Of a DNA stretch of 64,000 nucleotides, positions 54,533 through 64,000 are shown piece after piece. The position numbers were made by a program, and so were the translations under genes. How positions within the stretch are numbered: position 1 is the first letter of the stretch; each line of letters starts with the position of its first letter. This DNA is from Persicaria tinctoria (taxonomy: Eukaryota; Streptophyta; Magnoliopsida; Caryophyllales; Polygonaceae), in the NCBI GenBank assembly GCA_037127255.1, contig JBANSL010000002.1, positions 40,932,392 to 40,996,391 on the forward strand, given 5' to 3'. The notes beneath the pieces are model-generated. The model saw only the letters and a program-made list of their open reading frames with translations, did no database searches and was not told where the DNA came from.

Positions 54533-57500
54533 AGCGCTGGAGCTTGCTCCGCGTCGGACATCTGGTGGACGCATTGAGCTCCCAGATCGATACTTCGTCC
54601 CAGGACGCTGGAGCTTGCTCCGCGTCGGACATCTGGTGGACGCATTGAGCTCCCAGATCGATACTTCGTCCCAGGACGCTGGAGCTTGCTCCGCGTCGGA
54701 CATCTGGTGGACGCATTGAGCTGCCAGATTGATACTTCGTCCCAGGACGCTGGAGCTTGCTCCGCGTCGGACATCTGGTGGACGCATTGAGCTCCCGGAT
54801 CGATACTTCGTCCCAGGACGCTGGAGCTTGCTTCGCGTCGGACATCTGGTGGACGCATTGAGCTCCCCGATCGATACTTCGTCCCAGGACGCTGGAGCTT
54901 GCTCCGCGTCGGACATCTAGTGGACGCATTGAGCTCCCAGATCGATACTTCGTCCCAGGACGCTGGAGCTTGCTCCGCGTCGGACATCTGGTGGACGCAT
55001 TGAGCTCCCAGATCGATACTTCGTCCCAGGACGCTAGAGCTTGCTCCGCGTCGGACATCTGGTGGACGCATTGAGCTCCCAGATCGATACTTCGTTCCAG
55101 GACGCTGGAGCTTGCTCCGCGTCGGACATCTGGTGGACGCATTGAGCTCCCAGATCGATACTTCGTCCCAGGACGCTGGAGCTTGCTCCGCGTCGGACAT
55201 CTGGTGGACGCATTGAGCTCCCAGATTGATACTTCGTCCCAGGACGCTGGAGCTTTCTCCACGTCGGACATTTGGTGGACACATTGAGCTCCCAGATCGA
55301 TACTTCGTCCCAGGACGCTGGAGCTTGCTCTGCGTCTGACATCTGGTGTACGCATTGAGCTCCCGGATCGATACTTCGTCCCAGGACGCTCGAGCTTGCT
55401 CCGCATCGGACATCTGGTGGACGCATTGAGCTCCCAGATCGATACTTCGTCCCAGGACGCTGGAGCTTGCTCCGCGTCGGACATCTGGTTGACGCATTGA
55501 GCTCCCAGATCGATACTTCGTCCCAGGACGCTGGAGCTTGCTCCACGTCGGACATTTGGTGGACACATTGAGCTCCCAGATCGATACTTCGTCCCAGGAC
55601 GCTGGAGCTTGCTCCACGTCGGACATTTGGTGGACACATTGAGCTCCCAGATCGATACTTCGTCCCAGGACGCTGGAGCTTGCTCTGCGTCTGACATCTG
55701 GTGTACGCATTGAGCTCCCGGATCGATACTTCGTCCCAGGACGCTTGAGCTTGCTCCGCATCGGACATCTGGTGGACGCATTGAGCTCCCAGATCGATAC
55801 TTCGTCCCAGGACGCTGGAGCTTGCTCCGCGTCGGACATCTGGTTGACGCATTGAGCTCCCAGATCGATACTTCGTCCCAGGACGCTGGAGCTTGCTCCG
55901 CGTCGGACATCTGGTGGACGCATTGAGCTCCCAGATCGATACTTCGTCCCAGGACGCTGGAGCTTGCTCCGCGTCGGACATCTAGTGGACGCATTGAGCT
56001 CCCAGATCGATACTTCGTCCCAGGACGCTGGAGCTTGCTCCACGTCGGACATTTGGTGGACACATTGAGCTCCCAGATCGATACTTCGTCCCAGGACGCT
56101 GGAGCTTGCTCCGCGTCGGACATCTGGTGGACGCATTGAGCTCCCAGATCGATACTTCGTCCCAGGACGCTGGAGCTTGCTCCGCGTCGGACATCTGGTG
56201 GACGCATTGAGCTCCCAGATCGATACTTCGTTCCAGGACGCTGGAGCTTGCTCCGCGTCGGACATCTGGTGGACGCATTGAGCTCCCAGATCGATACTTC
56301 GTCCCAGGACGCTGGAGCTTGCTCCGCGTCGGACATCTGGTGGACGCATTGAGCTCCCAGATTGATACTTCGTCCCAGGACGCTGGAGCTTGCTCCGTGT
56401 CGGACATCTGGTGGACGCATTGAGCTCCCAGATCGATACTTCGTCCCAGGACGCTGGAGTTTGCTCCACGTCGGACATTTGGTGGACACATTGAGCTCCC
56501 AGATCGATACTTCGTCCCAGGACGCTGGAGCTTGCTCCGCGTCGGACATCTGGTGGACGCATTGAGCTCCCAGATCGATACTTCGTCCCAGGACGCTGGA
56601 GCTTGCTCCGCCTCGGACATCTGGTGGACGCATTGAGCTCCCGGATCGATACTTCGTCCCAGGACGCTGGAGCTTGCTCCGCGTCGGACATCTAGTGGAC
56701 GCATTGATCTCCCAGATCGATACTTCGTCCCAGGACGCTGGAGCTTGCTCCGCGTCGGACATCTGGTGGACGCATTGAGCTCCCAGATCGATACTTCGTC
56801 CCAGGACGCTGGAGCTTGCTCCGCGTCGGACATCTGGTGGACGCATTGAGCTCCCAGATCGATACTTCGTTCCAGGACGCTGGAGCTTGCTCCGCGTCGG
56901 ACATCTGGTGGACGCATTGAGCTCCCAGATCGATACTTCGTCCCAGGACGCTGGAGCTTGCTCCGCGTCGGACATCTGGTGGACGCATTGAGCTCCCAGA
57001 TTGATACTTCGTCCCAGGACGCTGGAGCTTGCTCCGTGTCGGACATCTTGTGGACGCATTGAGCTCCCAGATTGATACTTCGTCCCAGGACGTTGGAGCT
57101 TGCTCCGCGTCGGACATCTGGTGGACGCATTGAGCTCCCAGATCGATACTTCGTCCCAGGACGCTGGAGCTTGCTCCGCGTCGGACATCTGGTGGACGCA
57201 TTGAGCTCCCTGATCAATACTTCGTCCCAGGACGCTGGAGCTCGCTCCGCGTCGGACATCTGGTGGACGCATTGAGCTCCCATATTGATACTTCGTCCCA
57301 GGCGCTGGAGCTTGCTCCGCGTCGAACATCTGGTGGACGCATTGAGCTCCCAGATCGATACTTCGTCCCAGGACGCTGGAGCTTGCTCCACGTCGGACAT
57401 CTGGTGGACGCATTGAGCTCCCAGATCGATACTTCGTCCCAGGACGCTGGAGCTTGCTCTGCGTCGGACATCTGGTGTACGCATTGAGCTCCCGGATCGA

Positions 57501-60500
57501 TACTTCGTCCCAGGACGCTCGAGCTTGCTCCGCATCGGACATCTGGTGGACGCATTGAGCTCCCAGATCGATACTTCGTCCCAGGACGTTGGAGCTTGCT
57601 CCGCGTCGGACATCTGGTTGACGCATTGAGCTCCCAGATCGATACTTCGTCCCAGGACGCTGGAGCTTGCTCCGCGTCGGACATCTGGTGGACGCATTGA
57701 GCTCCCAGATCGATACTTCGTCCCAGGACGCTGGAGCTTGCTCCGCGTCGGACATCTGGTGGACGCATTGAGCTCCCGGATCGATACTTCGTCCCAGGAC
57801 GCTGGAGCTTGCTTCGCGTCGGACATCTGGTGGACGCATTGAGTTCCCCGATCGATACTTCGTCCCAGGACGCTGGAGCTTGCTCCGCGTCGGACATCTA
57901 GTGGACGCATTGAGCTCCCAGATCGATACTTCGTCCCAGGACGCTGGAGCTTGCTCCGCGTCGGACATCTGGTGGACGCATTGAGCTCCCAGATCGATAC
58001 TTCGTCCCAGGACGCTGGAGCTTGCTCCGCGTCGGACATCTGGTGGACGCATTGAGCTCCCAGATCGATACTTCGTTCCAGGACGCTGGAGCTTGCTCCG
58101 CGTCGGACATCTGGTGGACGCATTGAGCTCCCAGATCGATACTTCGTCCCAGGACGCTGGAGCTTGCTCCGCGTCGGACATCTGGTGGACGCATTGAGCT
58201 CCCAGATTGATACTTCGTCCCAGGACGCTGGAGCTTGCTCCGTGTCGGACATCTGGTGGACGCATTGAGCTCCCAGATCGATACTTCGTCCCAGGACGCT
58301 GGAGCTTGCTCCACGTCGGACATTTGGTGGACACATTGAGCTCCCAGATCGATACTTCGTCCCAGGACGCTGGAGCTTGCTCTGCGTCTGACATCTGGTG
58401 TACGCATTGAGCTCCCGGATCGATACTTCGTCCCAGGACGCTCGAGCTTGCTCCGCATCGGACATCTGGTGGACGCATTGAGCTCCCAGATCGATACTTC
58501 GTCCCAGGACGCTGGAGCTTGCTCCGCGTCGGACATCTGGTTGACGCATTGAGCTCCCAGATCGATACTTCGTCCCAGGACGCTGGAGCTTGCTCCGCGT
58601 CGGACATCTGGTGGACGCATTGAGCTCCCAGATCGATACTTCGTCCCAGGACGCTGGAGCTTGCTCCGCGTCGGACATCTGGTGGACGCATTGAGCTCCC
58701 AGATCGATACTTCGTCCCAGGACGCTGGAGCTTGCTCCGCCTCGGACATCTGGTGGACGCATTGAGCTCCCGGATCGATACTTCGTCCCAGGACGCTGGA
58801 GCTTGCTCCGCGTCGGACATCTAGTGGACGCATTGATCTCCCAGATCGATACTTCGTCCCAGGACGCTGGAGCTTGCTCCGCGTCGGACATCTGGTGGAC
58901 GCATTGAGCTCCTAGATCGATACTTCGTCCCAGGACGCTGGAGCTTGCTCCGCGTCGGACATCTGGTGGACGCATTGAGCTCCCAGATCGATACTTCGTT
59001 CCAGGACGCTGGAGCTTGCTCCGCGTCGGACATCTGGTGGACGCATTGAGCTCCCAGATCGATACTTCGTCCCAGGATGTTGGAGCTTGCTCCGCGTCGG
59101 ACATCTGGTGGACGCATTGAGCTCCCAGATTGATACTTCGTCCCAGGACGCTGGAGCTTGCTCCGTGTCGGACATCTTGTGGACGCATTGAGCTCCCAGA
59201 TTGATACTTCATCCCAGGACGTTGGAGCTTGCTCCGCGTCGGACATCTGGTGGACGCATTGAGCTCCGAGATCGATACTTCGTCCCAGGACGCTGGAGCT
59301 TGCTCCGCGTCGGACATCTGGTGGACGCATTGAGCTCCCTGATCAATACTTCGTCCCAGGACGCAAGAGCTCGCTCCGCGTCGGACATCTGGTGGACGCA
59401 TTGAGCTCCCATATTGATACTTCGTCCCAGGACGCTGGAGCTTGCTCCGCGTCGGACATCTGGTGGACGCATTGAGCTCCCAGATTGATACTTCGTCCCA
59501 GGACGCTGGAGCTTGCTCCGTGTCGGACATCTTGTGGACGCATTGAGCTCCCAGATTGATACTTCGTCCCAGGACGTTGGAGCTTGCTCCGCGTCGGACA
59601 TCTGGTGGACGCATTGAGCTCCCAGATCGATACTTCGTCCCAGGACGCTGGAGCTTGCTCCGCGTCGGACATCTGGTGGACGCATTGAGCTCCCTGATCA
59701 ATACTTCGTCCCAGGACGCTGGAGCTCGCTCCGCGTCGGACATCTGGTGGACGCATTGAGCTCCCATATTGATACTTCGTCCCAGGCGCTGGAGCTTGCT
59801 CCGCGTCGAACATCTGGTGGACGCATTGAGCTCCCAGATCGATACTTCGTCCCAGGACGCTGGAGCTTGCTCCACGTCGGACATCTGGTGGACGCATTGA
59901 GCTCCCAGATCGATACTTCGTCCCAGGACGCTGGAGCTTGCTCCGCGTCGGACATCTGGTGGACGCATTGAGCTCCCAGATCGATACTTCGTTCCAGGAC
60001 GCTGGAGCTTGCTCCGCGTCGGACATCTGGTGGACGCATTGAGCTCCCAGATCGATACTTCGTCCCAGGACGCTGGAGCTTGCTCCGCGTCGGACATCTG
60101 GTGGACGCATTGAGCTCCCAGATTGATACTTCGTCCCAGGACGCTGGAGCTTGCTCCGTGTCGGACATCTGGTGGACGCATTGAGCTCCCAGATCGATAC
60201 TTCGTCCCAGGACGCTGGAGCTTGCTCCACGTCGGACATTTGGTGGACACATTGAGCTCCCAGATCGATACTTCGTCCCAGGACGCTGGAGCTTGCTCTG
60301 CGTCTGACATCTGGTGTACGCATTGAGCTCCCGGATCGATACTTCGTCCCAGGACGCTCGAGCTTGCTCCGCATCGGACATCTGGTGGACGCATTGAGCA
60401 CCCAGATCGATACTTCGTCCCAGGACGCTGGAGCTTGCTCCGCGTCGGACATCTGGTTGACGCATTGAGCTCCCAGATCGATACTTCGTCCCAGGACGCT

Positions 60501-63500
60501 GGAGCTTGCTCCGCGTCGGACATCTGGTGGACGCATTGAGCTCCCAGATCGATACTTCGTCCCAGGACGCTGGAGCTTGCTCCGCGTCGGACATCTGGTG
60601 GACGCATTGAGCTCCCAGATCGATACTTCGTCCCAGGACGCTGGAGCTTGCTCCGCGTCGGACATCTGGTGGACGCATTGAGCTCCCAGATCGATACTTC
60701 GTTCCAGGACGCTGGAGCTTGCTCCGCGTCGGACATCTGGTGGACGCATTGAGCTCCCAGATCGATACTTCGTCCCAGGACGCTGGAGCTTGCTCCGCGT
60801 CGGACATCTGGTGGACGCATTGAGCTCCCAGATTGATACTTCGTCCCAGGACGCTGGAGCTTGCTCCGTGTCGGACATCTGGTGGACGCATTGAGCTCCC
60901 AGATCGATACTTCGTCCCAGGACGCTGGAGCTTGCTCCACGTCGGACATTTGGTGGACACATTGAGCTCCCAGATCGATACTTCGTCCCAGGACGCTGGA
61001 GCTTGCTCTGCGTCAAGCTCCAGCGTCTGACATCTGGTGTACGCATTGAGCTCCCGGATCGATACTTCGTCCCAGGACGCTCGAGCTTGCTCCGCATCGG
61101 ACATCTGGTGGACGCATTGAGCACCCAGATCGATACTTCGTCCCAGGACGCTGGAGCTTGCTCCGCGTCGGACATCTGGTTGACGCATTGAGCTCCCAGA
61201 TCGATACTTCGTCCCAGGACGCTGGAGCTTGCTCCGCGTCGGACATCTGGTGGACGCATTGAGCTCCCAGATCGATACTTCGTCCCAGGACGCTGGAGCT
61301 TGCTCCGCGTCGGACATCTGGTGGACGCATTGAGCTCCCAGATCGATACTTCGTCCCAGGACGCTGGAGCTTGCTCCGCCTCGGACATCTGGTGGACGCA
61401 TTGAGCTCCCGGATCGATACTTCGTCCCAGGACGCTGGAGCTTGCTCCGCGTCGGACATCTAGTGGACGCATTGATCTCCCAGATCGATACTTCGTCCCA
61501 GGACGCTGGAGCTTGCTCCGCGTCGGACATCTGGTGGACGCATTGAGCTCCTAGATCGATACTTCGTCCCAGGACGCTGGAGCTTGCTCCGCGTCGGACA
61601 TCTGGTGGACGCATTGAGCTCCCAGATCGATACTTCGTTCCAGGACGCTGGAGCTTGCTCCGCGTCGGACATCTGGTGGACGCATTGAGCTCCCAGATCG
61701 ATACTTCGTCCCAGGACGTTGGAGCTTGCTCCGCGTCGGACATCTGGTGGACGCATTGAGCTCCCAGATTGATACTTCGTCCCAGGACGCTGGAGCTTGC
61801 TCCGTGTCGGACATCTTGTGGACGCATTGAGCTCCCAGATTGATACTTCATCCCAGGACGTTGGAGCTTGCTCCGCGTCGGACATCTGGTGGACGCATTG
61901 AGCTCCGAGATCGATACTTCGTCCCAGGACGCTGGAGCTTGCTCCGCGTCGGACATCTGGTGGACGCATTGAGCTCCCTGATCAATACTTCGTCCCAGGA
62001 CGCAAGAGCTCGCTCCGCGTCGGACATCTGGTGGACGCATTGAGCTCCCATATTGATACTTCGTCCCAGGCGCTGGAGCTTGCTCCGCGTCGAACATCTG
62101 GTGGACGCATTGAGCTCCCAGATCGATACTTCGTCCCAGGACGCTGGAGCTTGCTCCACGTCGGACATCTGGTGGACGCATTGAGCTCCCAGATCGATAC
62201 TTCGTCCCAGGACGCTGGAGCTTGCTCTGCGTCGGACATCTGGTGTACGCATTGAGCTCCCGGATCGATACTTCGTACCAGGACAATCGAGCTTGCTCCG
62301 CATCGGACATCTGGTGGACGCATTGAGCTCCCAGATCGATACTTCGTCCCAGGACGTTGGAGCTTGCTCCGCGTCGGACATCTGGTTGACGCATTGAGCT
62401 CCCAGATCGATACTTCGTCCCAGGACGCTGGAGCTTGCTCCGCGTCGGACATCTGGTGGACGCATTGAGCTCCCAGATCGATACTTCGTCCCAGGACGCT
62501 GGAGCTTGCTCCGCGTCGGACATCTGGTGGACGCATTGAGCTCCCAGATCGATACTTCGTCCCAGGACGCTGGAGCTTGCTCCGCGTCGGACATCTGGTG
62601 GACGCATTGAGCTCCCAGATCGATACTTCGTCCCAGGACGCTGGAGCTTGCTCCGCGTCGGACATCTAGTGGACGCATTGAGCTCTCAGATCGATACTTC
62701 GTCCCAGGACGCTGGAGCTTGCTCCGCGTCGGACATCTGGTGGACGCATTGAGCTCCCGGATCGATACTTCGTCCCAGGACGCTGGAGCTTGCTCCGCGT
62801 CGGACATCTGGTGGACGCATTGAGCTCCCAGATCGATACTTCGTCCCAGGACGCTGGAGCTTGCTCCGCGTCGGACATCTGGTGGACGCATTGAGCTCCC
62901 AGATCGATACTTCGTCCCAGGACGTTGGAGCTTGCTCCGCGTCGGACATCTGGTGGACGCATTGAGCTCCCAGATCGATACTTCGTCCCAGGACGCTGGA
63001 GCTTGCTCCGCGTCGGACATCTGGTGGACGCATTGAGCTCCCAAATCGATACTTCGTCCCAGGACGCTGGAGCTAGCTCCGCGTCGGACATCTGGTGGAC
63101 GCATTGAGCTCCCAGATTGATACTTCGTCCCAGGACGCTGGAGCTTGCTCCGTGTCGGACATCTGGTGGACGCATTGAGCTCCCAGATCGATACTTCGTC
63201 CCAGGACGCTGGAGCTTGCTCCGCGTCAGACATCTGGTGGACGCATTGAGCTCCCAGATCGATACTTCGTTCCAGGACGCTGGAGCTTGCTCCGCGTCGG
63301 ACATCTGGTGGACGCATTGAGCTCCCAGATCGATACTTCGTCCCAGGACGCTGGAGCTTGCTCTGCGTCGGACATCTGGTGGACGCATTGAGCTCCAAGA
63401 TCGATACTTCGTTCCAGGACGCTGGAGCTTGCTCCGCGTCGGACATCTGGTGGACGCATTGAGCTCCCAGATCGATACTTCGTCCCAGGACGCTGGAGCT

Positions 63501-64000
63501 TGCTCCGCGTCGGACATCTGGTGGACGCATTGAGCTCCCAGATTGATACTTCGTCCCAGGACGCTGGAGCTTGCTCCGTGTCGGACATCTGGTGGACGCA
63601 TTGAGCTCCTAGATTGATACTTCGTCCCAGGACGTTGGAGCTTGCTCCGCGTCGGACATCTTGTGGACGCATTGAGCTCCCAGATCGATACTTCGTCCCA
63701 GGACGCTGGAGCTTGCTCCGCGTCGGACATCTGGTGGACGCATTGAGCTCTTAGATCGATACTTCGTCCCAGGACGCTGGAGCTTGCTCCGCGTCGGACA
63801 TCTGGTGGACGCATTGAGCTCCCAGATTGATACTTCGTCCCAGGCGCTGGAGCTTGCTCCGCGTCGAACATCTGGTGGACGCATTGAGCTCCCAGATCGA
63901 TACTTCGTCCCAGGACGCTGGAGCTTGCTCCACGTCGGACATCTGGTGGACGCATTGAGCTCCCAGATCGATACTTCGTCCCAGGACGCTGGAGCTTGCT
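54533..64000. repeat. 71-bp satellite array, ~133 monomers, continues beyond window
   Basis: A head-to-tail repeat with consensus order: CGCTGGAGCTTGCTCCGCG, TCGGACATCTGGTGGACGC, ATTGAGCTCCCAGATCGAT, ACTTCGTCCCAGGA (71 bp). It runs 9468 bp with no foreign insertion. Monomers are mostly 90-100% alike and show single-base variants shared by separated copies. Each monomer has a GGAGC-TT-GCTCC hairpin and a GAGCTC palindrome. Length is strictly 71 except for a few 70-bp monomers and one 13-bp insert (61015-61027). GC content is about 56%, unlike the AT-rich neighbourhood. Because 71 is not a multiple of three and the minus strand has no consensus stop, very long minus-strand frames result; these are not genes. 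Confidence 0.98.

Larger units (their letters stand above)
48012..64000 (+). mobile_element. Ty3-gypsy Tat-lineage element with satellite-like 3' region (right end outside window)
   Basis: The 5' LTR runs from about 48012 to 48899. A Tat/Ogre-type primer-binding site follows, then a gag-protease ORF and a pol with an extra archaeal-type RNase H before integrase. That extra domain is diagnostic of the Tat lineage. After the pol stop (54429-54431) about 100 bp of spacer leads into a 71-bp tandem array that reaches the window end. No polypurine tract or 3' LTR is visible, so whether the element closes beyond the array cannot be told here. Confidence 0.85.

Noticed and set aside
54457..63955. Very long minus-strand frames (up to 1655 codons) as a giant repetitive protein gene
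   Set aside because: They follow directly from a 71-bp tandem unit lacking minus-strand stops. Overlapping long frames exist in all three registers, there is no start context, and the DNA-level identity is that of a satellite.
54533..64000. CRISPR array
   Set aside because: Repeats are contiguous with no unique spacers, the context is a plant retrotransposon, and no cas genes are present.

Overview
The window is nuclear DNA of a flowering plant, probably a eudicot. It is a pericentromere-like stack of nested transposable elements ending in a large satellite array. Evidence for a plant: Ty1-copia and Ty3-gypsy elements with plant-type primer-binding sites, LINEs with plant zf-RVT/RNase H ends, hAT, Stowaway and CACTA ends, AT-rich intergenic DNA, and GT-AG introns. 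I see no intact host gene, tRNA or rRNA. Every recognisable reading frame is transposon-derived or a broken or captured gene fragment.

Left part (1-16 kb). An unclassified AT-rich block carries two small tandem repeats with hairpin-forming units (1507-1851). A broken two-exon gene of the plant transposon-associated Ulp1/PMD-like type follows on the minus strand (3031-4640). Next come three miniature inverted-repeat elements sitting inside (TA)n microsatellites (5357-8670). A 1.27-kb segment with copia leader signals is then directly duplicated (8711-11155) and runs into a decayed Ty1-copia pol (11156-13572). An 800-bp hAT MITE with an 8-bp target duplication lies at 14079-14878; its pre-insertion site is visible in a paralogous copy near 23.5 kb.

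Middle (15-44 kb). A minus-strand LINE (15057-23292) is split by a young, non-autonomous LTR element (16753-20978: 1053-bp LTRs, GAGAG target duplication). A second, plus-strand LINE fragment follows. From 25661 to 44193 lies a non-autonomous LTR element (family A) with 1.8-kb LTRs full of TCGAGATCGA-type palindromes. Its 3' LTR is split by a 12.4-kb insertion whose right end is a CACTA terminus. That insertion carries exon-like pieces of an unidentified gene. It was itself hit by a very recent Ty1-copia element (32332-38009: identical LTRs, AGTAT target duplication) and by a (TA)n-flanked MITE that holds a Stowaway.

Right part (44-64 kb). Fragments of relatives of family A (44761-48011) are followed by a Ty3-gypsy Tat-lineage element from about 48012: LTR, primer site, gag-protease ORF, and a frameshifted pol with an extra archaeal-type RNase H. 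About 100 bp after the end of pol, where the 3' untranslated region of the element should be, a 71-bp tandem repeat begins at 54533. It runs without interruption to the end of the window (about 133 copies). The array shows block duplications, monomer lineages and a templated inverted micro-insertion. This looks like a satellite growing out of the 3' UTR of a Tat retrotransposon and is the most interesting structure here.
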